Assembly (NCBI GenBank): GCA_946885925.1
Contig: CAMPHP010000317.1
Span: forward strand, 1-5,102
Length of the DNA: 5,102 bases
From: an uncultured Litorilinea sp.
GTDB taxonomy: Bacteria > Chloroflexota > Anaerolineae > Caldilineales > Caldilineaceae
Direction: 5' to 3'
Shown: positions 1 through 5,102 of the stretch, in pieces
Layout of the letters: each line of letters begins with the position of its first letter
How positions within the stretch are numbered: position 1 is the first letter of the stretch
Notes under the pieces: generated by a model
Database searches by the model: none
What the model saw: only the letters and a program-made list of their open reading frames with translations
Told to the model about the DNA's origin: nothing
Position numbers and translations under genes: made by a program

Positions 1-1
1 C

Positions 2-28
2 TTACGCCTGATCTGCTCAAGTCCATAA
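2..28 (+). other. trpE: Upstream trpE reading frame ending in an in-frame TAA
   Basis: Read in the same frame as the downstream TrpE segment, these bases give LRLICSSP followed by TAA (26-28), and the next codon is ATG. In TrpE proteins this strand normally reads (hydrophobic)-x-SPE-(M/I/L)-x-VR, so the peptide before and after the stop is continuous with the family and only the conserved Glu is replaced by a stop; GAA to TAA needs one base change. The rest of the N-terminal half, including the tryptophan-feedback region, lies outside the window. This is either a true nonsense mutation, a split gene, or a sequencing or assembly error; the window alone cannot decide. Confidence 0.7.
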
Positions 29-631
29 ATGCATGTTCGCCTCGAAAACGGCACTGCCTTCCTCCACCCCATCGCTGGCACACGCTGGCGCGGGCAGACC
101 CCAGAGGAGGATGATGCACTTGCCGACGACTTGCTCAACGACCCCAAGGAACGTGCCGAGCACGTCATGTTGGTAGATTTGGGACGCAACGACCTGGGCC
201 GCGTCTGTGATTACGGCACTGTGACCGTACCCACGATGATGACAATTGAACGTTATAGCCATGTCATGCACATCGTCAGTGATGTGCGTGGCAAACCCAA
301 ACCAGGAGAGGACGCCTTTAGCCTCCTGCGCGCTACCTTCCCCGCAGGGACAGTCAGCGGTGCGCCCAAGGTGCGTGCGATGGAGATCATCGAGGAACTT
401 GAAGGGGTACGCCGTGCCGCCTATGCAGGTGCTGTGGGGTATATAGACTATGACGGCACAATGGATACCTGCATCACCCTACGCACAATTACCATGCGCG
501 GCGACATTTGCTACTTGCAAGCCGGAGGCGGCATCGTCGCAGATAGCGACCCGACCTATGAGTACAATGAATCATTACACAAGGCCAAAGCGCTGGCAGT
601 CGCCGTTGAACATGCCGAGCGCGGCCTGTAA
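29..631 (+). CDS. trpE: Anthranilate synthase component I, C-terminal (chorismate-binding) part
   Basis: This segment encodes about 200 residues of the chorismate-binding domain of anthranilate synthase, which with TrpG makes anthranilate from chorismate and glutamine in the cytoplasm. Visible family motifs in order are PIAGTRWRG (14-22), [16 protein letters not shown] (45-60), [15 protein letters not shown] (74-88), [22 protein letters not shown] (104-125, catalytic core), [12 protein letters not shown] (132-143), DTCITLRTI (146-154) and [19 protein letters not shown] (164-182). [11 protein letters not shown] favours TrpE over the related PabB. Full-length TrpE is roughly 450-520 residues, so this is less than half. 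The ATG at 29 directly follows a TAA, no good Shine-Dalgarno site is visible in front of it, and the frame continues upstream with TrpE-like residues. It is therefore probably not an original start; it could be used by reinitiation. trpS follows 48 bases after the stop. Confidence 0.9.
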   Translation: MHVRLENGTAFLHPIAGTRWRGQTPEEDDALADDLLNDPKERAEHVMLVDLGRNDLGRVCDYGTVTVPTMMTIERYSHVMHIVSDVRGKPKPGEDAFSLLRATFPAGTVSGAPKVRAMEIIEELEGVRRAAYAGAVGYIDYDGTMDTCITLRTITMRGDICYLQAGGGIVADSDPTYEYNESLHKAKALAVAVEHAERGL

Positions 632-668
632 TCACGAGTCATAACAAGAGATTTATCTTAGAGAAGTT

Positions 669-673
669 AGGAG
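669..673 (+). promoter_or_regulatory. Ribosome binding site of trpS
   Basis: AGGAG lies 6 bases before the ATG at 680. It is a strong Shine-Dalgarno match and fixes the trpS start. The gap after trpE (632-679) shows no convincing terminator or promoter, which fits cotranscription with trpE. Confidence 0.75.
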
Positions 674-679
674 AGAAAT

Positions 680-1747
680 ATGAGTGACACGCAATCACGT
701 AAACGCATTTTGACCGGCGACCGGCCTACCGGCAAGCTCCACCTGGGGCATTACATCGGTAGCCATCGCCACCGTCTGGCCTTCCAGGAAGAGTACGAAT
801 GTTTCTTCCTGATTGCCGACTTGCACATGCTAACGACCAAGCCCGACAAGGAGAGCATCCTTGCCATTTCCGAGAATGCGCGCACCATTGTCCTGGATCA
901 CCTTGCCATCGGCATTGACCCGGAGAGTGCTACATTCGTTCTTCAATCAGCCGTGCATGAGACTTATGAACTGCAACTCTTGATCAGCAGCCTAATTACT
1001 GTCGAGCGGCTCCTGCAACTGCCTTCCATCAAAGACATGGCAGCCGCTGCTAACATGGAGCAAATCCCCTATAATCTGCTCGGCTATCCTGTGCTACAAG
1101 CCGCCGACATTCTCCTGCCACGCGCCAATCTAGTACCCGTGGGCAAGGACAACGAGAGCCATATCGAGCTAACCCGCCAGATCGCCCGCCGCTTCAACAA
1201 TGCCTACGGCGAGGTCTTCCCCCTGCCCGAAGCCTATGTAGTCGGCGGCACACTGGTCGGAACCGATGGTCAGGCCAAGATGAGCAAGAGCCTCGACAAC
1301 GCCATCTTCCTTAGCGATGACGAAGTCACCGTACGCCGCCGTGTCATGGGCATGTACACTGACCCCAACCGCGTCAGCGCCGATGTGCCTGGACGTGTCG
1401 AAGGCAATCCAGTCTTCATCTACCATGATTACTTCAACCCCAATAAGGCAGAAGTAGAGGACTTGAAGGAGCGCTACCGAGCCGGGAAAGTTGGTGATGT
1501 GGAAGTCAAAGAAAAGCTTGCGCGTGCCCTCAACACCTTCCTCGACCCCATGCGCGAGCGCCGCGCCAAGTATGAAGCGCAGACAGGCCTTGTGGATGAG
1601 TTGATCTACGAAGGCACCTTGCGCGCACGCGAAGAAGCCAAAGCGACCCTACTTGCCGCCAAACAGGCCATGGGTTTGACAGGTGTCTGGAACCGCATTA
1701 GCCGCGGGGCCGAACGTCGTCGCAAAAAGGCTGAAGCCACGGCCTAA
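680..1747 (+). CDS. trpS: Tryptophanyl-tRNA synthetase
   Basis: This is a complete class Ic aminoacyl-tRNA synthetase of 355 residues that charges tRNA-Trp with tryptophan using ATP. The Rossmann-fold signature appears as [16 protein letters not shown] (13-28), with HLGH at 21-24 as the HIGH motif. The second signature, AKMSKS, ends at 204 (KMSKS 200-204). The tryptophan-pocket segments are IADLH (His49), [12 protein letters not shown] (Asp143) and [15 protein letters not shown] (152-166). The length is near the usual 330-360. The N-terminus GDRPTG, where Bacillus-type enzymes have GIQPSG, and Gln140, where they have Met, resemble the second or auxiliary bacterial TrpRS type; this is an alignment by eye. 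The C-terminus is strongly basic (343-350). It sits between trpE and trpG, 45 bases before trpG, and is probably in the same transcript. The identification is very secure; the subtype is less so. Confidence 0.97.
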   Translation: MSDTQSRKRILTGDRPTGKLHLGHYIGSHRHRLAFQEEYECFFLIADLHMLTTKPDKESILAISENARTIVLDHLAIGIDPESATFVLQSAVHETYELQLLISSLITVERLLQLPSIKDMAAAANMEQIPYNLLGYPVLQAADILLPRANLVPVGKDNESHIELTRQIARRFNNAYGEVFPLPEAYVVGGTLVGTDGQAKMSKSLDNAIFLSDDEVTVRRRVMGMYTDPNRVSADVPGRVEGNPVFIYHDYFNPNKAEVEDLKERYRAGKVGDVEVKEKLARALNTFLDPMRERRAKYEAQTGLVDELIYEGTLRAREEAKATLLAAKQAMGLTGVWNRISRGAERRRKKAEATA

Positions 1748-1783
1748 CTGCTATCCCATCAAGGAATTAGCCTGCTAGCTTCC

Positions 1784-1791
1784 AGGAAAGG
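1784..1791 (+). promoter_or_regulatory. Ribosome binding site of trpG
   Basis: The purine-rich AGGAAAGG can serve either of two in-frame ATGs. Its AGGA part is 5 bases from the ATG at 1793, and its AAGG part is 7 bases from the ATG at 1799. The start of trpG is therefore uncertain by two codons. Confidence 0.55.
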
Positions 1792-1792
1792 C

Positions 1793-2407
1793 ATGACCAT
1801 GATCGCCGTAATCGACAATTACGATAGTTTCACCTACAATCTAGTACAGTTCTTCGGTGAATTGATCCTGCACCAGCAAGTGCCTGGCACCTATAGCGAC
1901 CGCGAGATCCGCGTCTGGCGCAACGACGAGATCGATGTGGAGGAGTTGGCAGATCTCAACCCCACCCACGTCGTCATCAGCCCAGGCCCAGGCACGCCGG
2001 AGCGCGACAGTGGCATTAGCAACCATGTCATCCGCGTGATGGGCCAGCATACACCTGTTTTGGGTGTATGCCTCGGCCAACAGTGCATCGGTCATGTCTT
2101 TGGCGGCGAGGTAATTCGCGCCCCCCGCCTTATGCATGGCAAGGTGAGTGCAGTGATGCACAATGGCGATGGCATCTTTACAGGGCTACCCAGCCCCTTC
2201 ACCGCCACGCGCTATCACAGTCTCGTCGTGGCTGAACCTCTGCCCGATGAACTCGTCGCTACGGCCTACACCGAAGAAGGCGAGCTGATGGGACTGCGCC
2301 ATCGCGACCTGCCCATCTATGGCGTCCAGTTTCATCCGGAGAGCATCTTAACCGACCACGGCAAGACCCTTTTGGGAAATTTCTTACGTGTAGAACGAAA
2401 TGCCTAA
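1793..2407 (+). CDS. trpG: Anthranilate synthase component II (glutamine amidotransferase)
   Basis: This is a class I glutamine amidotransferase of 204 residues that supplies ammonia to TrpE. Motifs in order are [14 protein letters not shown] (6-19), [17 protein letters not shown] (60-76, oxyanion region), GVCLGQQ (91-97) with nucleophile Cys93, HGK (115-117), RYHSLVV (139-145) and YGVQFHPES (175-183) with His180 and Glu182 completing the triad. All catalytic residues are intact and the length is normal (about 190-205). The segment after the first helix (about residues 26-40) is slightly longer than in compact TrpGs. This protein can also serve PabB in folate synthesis in some bacteria; its position in a trp operon favours TrpG. 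The start at 1799 ([11 protein letters not shown]) is equally plausible. A strong hairpin lies just after the stop. Confidence 0.96.
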   Translation: MTMIAVIDNYDSFTYNLVQFFGELILHQQVPGTYSDREIRVWRNDEIDVEELADLNPTHVVISPGPGTPERDSGISNHVIRVMGQHTPVLGVCLGQQCIGHVFGGEVIRAPRLMHGKVSAVMHNGDGIFTGLPSPFTATRYHSLVVAEPLPDELVATAYTEEGELMGLRHRDLPIYGVQFHPESILTDHGKTLLGNFLRVERNA

Positions 2408-2414
2408 CCGACAA

Positions 2415-2465
2415 GCTGATGGCAAGTGGGATTTCAGGCTGGCAGGAACTCCACTTGCCATCGGC
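2415..2465 (+). repeat. 15-bp inverted repeat (hairpin) downstream of trpG
   Basis: The arms 2415-2429 (GCTGATGGCAAGTGG) and 2451-2465 (CCACTTGCCATCGGC) pair over 15 positions, with one T-G wobble and 12 consecutive perfect pairs, around a 21-base loop. It begins 8 bases after the trpG stop. No T-run follows, so it does not look like a standard intrinsic terminator. It could protect or process the upstream mRNA, or set lower expression of the downstream genes; that role is inference. Confidence 0.8.
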
Positions 2466-2474
2466 GCAACGTAT

Positions 2475-2505
2475 CGATGCTACATCGCGTATAAACTTTA
2501 TCGCG
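2475..2505. repeat. Two overlapping small palindromes upstream of the kinase-like gene
   Basis: CGATG-CTA-CATCG (2475-2487) is a perfect 5-bp inverted repeat. It is followed by CGCGTATAAACTTTATCGCG (2486-2505), in which ATAAA and TTTAT flank a central C and CGCG flanks both sides, with one extra T in the left half. The one-base centre suits a DNA operator better than an RNA hairpin. The TATAAA inside it could act as a -10 element, but no matching -35 box is seen. A regulatory role is only a suggestion. Confidence 0.4.
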
Positions 2506-2521
2506 GGTAAAGACGAGTCGC

Positions 2522-3571
2522 ATGGCTGTTGACTTAACTGACCAAATTCTGCAATACCTAACTACTGCCCCGTCCAGTCTCTTTGCCCAACAAAAGGTAG
2601 AGGTAATTGACCATTGGGAAGGAGACGCCCACCTACTCTGGCGGGTCAATGCTGGCGATCAACGAGCACAACACGCTGTCGTCAAGCTCTTTCTCGATGC
2701 AGGTCAAGCGCGCAGCCGCCGCCAGTTCGATGGGCACCAGATCTTTGCACCCCTTGGCCTTGCGCCCCAACCCATGTGGGCAGATCGTTACCCACATGGA
2801 CTATCGCGACAATTAATAGTCTACAGTTGGAGTGATGGCGAACCCGTTGTACCCGGCGATCCTAGCGAACTCGACGCCTGGGCAGAAGCCATCGCCCGCT
2901 TGCACAACACGCCAATCGAAGAAGTACGACGCTTCTCGCCCCATCCCATCAACCTGGATTACTACTGGCGCATCGAGCAGGTCAGCATCACCCAGATCGA
3001 CCGTTGGCTCGCACCCAGTGGACTTACCTTACACACGATTTTTCACGGGTTGGCTGGCGCTACCACACAATTGGTAAAGCAGTCACTACCTTTATGGGCA
3101 ACCGCAGCGCCTACGCCTGTGCATGGCGACCTGAGCCATGCACACACCTTACTTGAACGCGGACGTGTACTCCTGTTGGATTGGGAGATGTTTGGGCTCG
3201 GCGATCCTGCGCTAGATGTGGCTCACATGCTCCAGCATGAGGCGCAAACGCTCACCGCCGACCAAACAGACGCTTGGCTGGATCGTTATCTGTCTGCTAT
3301 CGACCGGCCAGAGATAGGAGCGCGCATTGACATCTTTCGGCGGCTCTTGGAGATGCATAACGTCGTCTACTTATTGGTAGGACTCCAACAAAATGCGATA
3401 GGGCCACTTGACGCCGAATTGAGTGCCGCGCTGCCTTTTATTAAGACCACCCTGAACACAGCGATCACCAACGCAGCCGCCGCGCTCAAATTCAGCGAGC
3501 CACTCGAGCCGCAGATCGCTGTGGCAGATTTTATCGAATGGCTAGAAGGGGCCACACCAACCCCTTCTTAA
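2522..3571 (+). CDS. APH/choline-kinase-fold phosphotransferase-like protein, substrate unknown
   Basis: The 349-residue product has the layout of the aminoglycoside phosphotransferase/choline kinase superfamily. The N-lobe has VVKLF with Lys55 as the likely ATP-binding lysine, then FAPLGLAPQPMWAD (75-88) and a hinge-like YSWSDGEPV (101-109). The C-lobe has the catalytic loop VHGDLSHAHTLL (200-211, Asp203) and LLLDWEMFGLGDPALDVAHML (217-237) with metal-binding Asp220. Two usual residues differ: the Asn five positions after the catalytic Asp is His208, and the helix-C Glu appears to be Gln68 (alignment by eye). No signal peptide or membrane segment is seen. The Shine-Dalgarno signal before the ATG is weak (GGGTAAAG), and the frame is closed upstream by TAA at 2492-2494, with no better start between. 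It lies between trpG and trpD, 114 and 106 bases away. The family phosphorylates many small molecules; the substrate cannot be told here, and loss of kinase activity is possible. Confidence 0.85.
   Translation: MAVDLTDQILQYLTTAPSSLFAQQKVEVIDHWEGDAHLLWRVNAGDQRAQHAVVKLFLDAGQARSRRQFDGHQIFAPLGLAPQPMWADRYPHGLSRQLIVYSWSDGEPVVPGDPSELDAWAEAIARLHNTPIEEVRRFSPHPINLDYYWRIEQVSITQIDRWLAPSGLTLHTIFHGLAGATTQLVKQSLPLWATAAPTPVHGDLSHAHTLLERGRVLLLDWEMFGLGDPALDVAHMLQHEAQTLTADQTDAWLDRYLSAIDRPEIGARIDIFRRLLEMHNVVYLLVGLQQNAIGPLDAELSAALPFIKTTLNTAITNAAAALKFSEPLEPQIAVADFIEWLEGATPTPS
2772..2799 (+). repeat. 9-bp perfect inverted repeat inside the kinase-like gene
   Basis: CCATGTGGG (2772-2780) and CCCACATGG (2791-2799) are exact reverse complements around a 10-base loop. 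They lie in codons for residues about 84-93 of the kinase-like protein. No function is assigned. Confidence 0.7.
3118..3144 (+). repeat. 10-bp perfect inverted repeat over the catalytic-loop codons of the kinase-like gene
   Basis: TGTGCATGGC (3118-3127) and GCCATGCACA (3135-3144) are exact reverse complements around a 7-base loop. The left arm encodes the conserved VHG of the catalytic loop (residues 200-202). The right arm encodes S-H-A and the first bases of His208, the atypical part of the loop. Confidence 0.8.
3544..3568 (+). repeat. 8-bp inverted repeat at the 3' end of the kinase-like gene
   Basis: AGAAGGGG (3544-3551) pairs with CCCCTTCT (3561-3568) around a 9-base loop, directly before the TAA stop at 3569-3571. 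The bases that follow (TAATACAAACAG) are not a T-run, so it is at best a weak terminator or an mRNA-end structure. Confidence 0.5.
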
Positions 3572-3607
3572 TACAAACAGCAAGATTAATCAAACAAGCT
3601 CTGAATA

Positions 3608-3642
3608 GTTTACAGAGAACAGTTTGCAGAACCGTGTTTACA
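3608..3642 (+). repeat. Three GTTTRCA units at 14-base spacing upstream of trpD
   Basis: GTTTACA starts at 3608, GTTTGCA at 3622 and GTTTACA at 3636, so the spacing is exactly 14 bases twice. The first two units share a longer similarity (AGTTTACAGAGAAC against AGTTTGCAGAAC). Small inverted repeats overlap: CTCTG/CAGAG (3599-3617) and GTGTT-TAC-AACAC (3634-3646). These lie in the 106-base gap before trpD and could be a phased protein-binding site or part of an mRNA leader; no known motif was recognised. Confidence 0.5.
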
Positions 3643-3667
3643 ACACAGTCACAACTATCACCCTCAT

Positions 3668-3672
3668 GGAGG
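3668..3672 (+). promoter_or_regulatory. Ribosome binding site of trpD
   Basis: GGAGG lies 5 bases before the ATG at 3678. It decides the start against two in-frame upstream candidates, TTG at 3624 and ATG at 3666; the latter overlaps this site. Confidence 0.85.
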
Positions 3673-3677
3673 AATTT

Positions 3678-4721
3678 ATGACCACAAACGCCATCCAAGA
3701 GGCGATTCATTTACTTTTTGGCGGTAGCGACCTCAGCACCGAGCAGGCCGACGCTGCCATGACCCAGATTATGCAAGGCGAAGCATCCCCTTCGCAGATT
3801 GGTGCATTTTTGGCAGCCCTACGCATGAAAGGCGAAACTGTCGCCGAGATCACTGGCTGTGCTTCTGCGATGCGTCGCAACGCCGTTCAGGTACGCCCCG
3901 ACATTGGCAGCACGCCACTCATTGACGTAGTCGGCACCGGCGGCGACGGCACCTATAAATTCAACATCAGCACCATCGCTGCCTTTGTCATTGCCGGAGC
4001 CGGGGTTAAAGTCGCCAAGCACGGCAACCGCTCCAACAAGCGTGCAGGCAGTGCCGATCTTCTAGAAGCTCTGGGCGTCACACTTCAATTAACCGCTGAA
4101 CAAGCCAAAGCGTGCATAGAAGAAGTAGGCGTGGTCTTTCTCTTTGCGCCTGCCTATCATCCTGCTATGCGCCATGCCATTGCCCCCCGCCGCGAGATTG
4201 CAGCGCGCACCGTCTTTAATATCCTCGGCCCCTTGACCAATCCAGCCCCCGTTACCCACCACCTGGTCGGCGTCTATGAACGCGACCTAACCGACGTATT
4301 GGCAAGGGTACTTGGAGAAATGGGAAGCCGCGCCGCCTATGTTGTGCACGGCTATTATGAGAACGGCGCAGGGCTGGATGAACTCACAACGACCGGCCCC
4401 AGCCACATCAGTCACTTGCATGATGGACAAGTAACAACCTTTGAATTTGAGCCTCGCGATCTCGGCTTTGCTCGCGCAACCCTGGACGATCTGCAAGGAG
4501 GCGACGCCGCCACCAATGCCTCTCTCGCTCGCGCAGTTCTCAGTGGCGAACTAAAAGGCCCCAAGCGTGATGTCGTGCTGCTCAATGCCGCCGCTGCCCT
4601 TAGTCTTGACTCAGGCGATCTCGACGAGGGACTGCGCCAAGCACGCGCCAGTCTTGACAGCGGGGCCGCAAACGACATCCTTAACCGCTACATTGCCAAG
4701 ACACAAAGCTTTGCAGCCTAG
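3678..4721 (+). CDS. trpD: Anthranilate phosphoribosyltransferase
   Basis: This is a complete enzyme of 347 residues that transfers the phosphoribosyl group from PRPP to anthranilate, the second committed step to tryptophan. The N-terminal helical domain (about 1-70) is followed by the PRPP loop VGTGGDG (85-91), FNIST (95-99), KHGNRS (114-119), the anthranilate-site segment APRREIAARTVFNILGPLTNP (169-189, including Arg171) and the metal-binding Asp-Glu pair in GAGLDELT (230-237, Asp234/Glu235). The length matches the usual 330-350. It is a stand-alone TrpD, not fused to TrpG as in enterics. The start at 3678 is supported by a strong ribosome site and by family length. trpC begins 27 bases after the stop, so the two are almost certainly cotranscribed. 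All recognisable key residues are present. Confidence 0.97.
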   Translation: MTTNAIQEAIHLLFGGSDLSTEQADAAMTQIMQGEASPSQIGAFLAALRMKGETVAEITGCASAMRRNAVQVRPDIGSTPLIDVVGTGGDGTYKFNISTIAAFVIAGAGVKVAKHGNRSNKRAGSADLLEALGVTLQLTAEQAKACIEEVGVVFLFAPAYHPAMRHAIAPRREIAARTVFNILGPLTNPAPVTHHLVGVYERDLTDVLARVLGEMGSRAAYVVHGYYENGAGLDELTTTGPSHISHLHDGQVTTFEFEPRDLGFARATLDDLQGGDAATNASLARAVLSGELKGPKRDVVLLNAAAALSLDSGDLDEGLRQARASLDSGAANDILNRYIAKTQSFAA

Positions 4722-4734
4722 CCTGCACGCGATT

Positions 4735-4739
4735 GGGAG
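4735..4739 (+). promoter_or_regulatory. Ribosome binding site of trpC
   Basis: GGGAG lies 9 bases before the ATG at 4749, in the 27-base gap after trpD. It supports this start over the in-frame ATG at 4770. Confidence 0.65.
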
Positions 4740-4748
4740 ACCCTTGAG

Positions 4749-5102
4749 ATGAAATATTCCAAGTTGGATATGGCAAAACATAAGGGTGAGGTACTTGACC
4801 TCATCATGGATTGGAAACGAGTGGAAGTACCCAAGCAGATGGAGGAAATGCCATTGGCTCAAGTCAAGGCATTTGCCTCGCTTGCGCCAGCACCTTTGGA
4901 TTTCGCGGGTGCACTTACCGCTAACGCTGGGGCCAGTCTGATTGCGGAAGTGAAGCGCGCCAGCCCCTCCAAAGGACTCATTGCCAAGGATTGGGACCCT
5001 GAACAGATTGCCGAGACCTATGCCCGCAACGGAGCCGCGGCGATCTCTTGTCTCACTGACAGCCGCTTCTTCCAGGGCAAACTCGAATACCTGACCGCGA
5101 TC
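4749..5102 (+). CDS. trpC: Indole-3-glycerol-phosphate synthase, 5' part (runs off the window)
   Basis: The first 118 residues of the TIM-barrel enzyme that decarboxylates and closes carboxyphenylamino-deoxyribulose phosphate to indole-3-glycerol phosphate. The N-terminal helix [14 protein letters not shown] (14-27) matches the family's opening ILDxIVxxKRxEV. The first barrel strand [13 protein letters not shown] (64-76) carries the active-site Glu67 and Lys69. [20 protein letters not shown] (96-115) matches the family's AISVLTDxxFFxGxxxYL. The second catalytic lysine and the phosphate-binding strands lie beyond the window end. The start at 4749 gives about 13 residues more than the shortest family members; ATG 4770 is an alternative. 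The family usually has about 250-270 residues, so a little under half is visible. It is adjacent to trpD and in the same operon. Confidence 0.95.
   Translation, partial: MKYSKLDMAKHKGEVLDLIMDWKRVEVPKQMEEMPLAQVKAFASLAPAPLDFAGALTANAGASLIAEVKRASPSKGLIAKDWDPEQIAETYARNGAAAISCLTDSRFFQGKLEYLTAI

Noticed and set aside
632..679. Attenuator, T-box or leader peptide before trpS
   Set aside because: The gap is only 48 bases, with no run of Trp codons, no T-box core and no stable terminator.
781..791. Short palindrome CTTCCAGGAAG in trpS
   Set aside because: It is only 5 bp per arm inside conserved coding sequence and is expected by chance.
1169..1426. Antisense open frame within trpS
   Set aside because: It lies wholly inside the conserved synthetase core and shows no family motif; treated as a shadow.
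1841..2161. Antisense open frame within trpG
   Set aside because: It lies opposite a gene with intact catalytic motifs, has no ribosome site that stands out and no recognisable domain; it is a codon-composition shadow.
2522..3571. Aminoglycoside resistance gene
   Set aside because: The fold is shared by many small-molecule kinases, the catalytic loop is atypical, and the context is biosynthetic; there is no evidence for antibiotic modification.
3599..3650. Promoter of trpD
   Set aside because: TTTACA (3609-3614) and TTGCAG (3624-3629) resemble -35 boxes, but no acceptable -10 box follows at the right distance.
3624..3677. In-frame upstream extension of trpD from TTG 3624 or ATG 3666
   Set aside because: The added residues do not resemble TrpD, and the strong GGAGG at 3668-3672 is placed for ATG 3678.
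4611..4862. Antisense open frame across the trpD-trpC junction
   Set aside because: Both overlapped genes are well supported on the + strand and the antisense product has no recognisable feature.

Overview
The window is a stretch of a tryptophan biosynthesis operon. All genes lie on the + strand, in the order trpE (3' part only), trpS, trpG, an APH/choline-kinase-fold gene, trpD, trpC (5' part only). Base composition is moderately GC-rich by eye, genes are separated by short gaps, and no mobile element, CRISPR array or RNA gene is visible. The protein style (TrpE with [11 protein letters not shown], a TrpRS beginning [12 protein letters not shown], TrpG with GVCLGQQ) would suit an environmental bacterium such as a member of Chloroflexota. 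That placement is a low-confidence inference from sequence feel, not from a search.

Region by region. Bases 1-631 hold the C-terminal half of anthranilate synthase component I, and the reading frame is interrupted by TAA at 26-28, where the conserved SPE motif should have its Glu. Bases 680-1747 hold a complete tryptophanyl-tRNA synthetase. Bases 1793-2407 hold the glutamine amidotransferase subunit of anthranilate synthase. The 114-base gap 2408-2521 contains a 15-bp hairpin and two smaller palindromes. Bases 2522-3571 encode a kinase-fold protein of unknown substrate with an altered catalytic loop. The 106-base gap 3572-3677 has three GTTTRCA units at exact 14-base spacing. Bases 3678-4721 hold anthranilate phosphoribosyltransferase, and 4749 to the end holds the start of indole-3-glycerol-phosphate synthase.

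How the genes work together. TrpE plus TrpG convert chorismate and glutamine to anthranilate, TrpD adds the phosphoribosyl group, and TrpC closes the indole ring. trpF, trpB and trpA are not in the window and may lie beyond it. TrpS consumes the end product by charging tRNA-Trp, so its gene sits with the supply genes. The kinase-like gene is the one member with no known role in the pathway.

I do not see a clearly new multi-gene system. The points most worth a second look are the nonsense codon inside trpE, the kinase-like gene embedded in the operon with its altered catalytic loop, and the unusual run of perfect inverted repeats around that gene.
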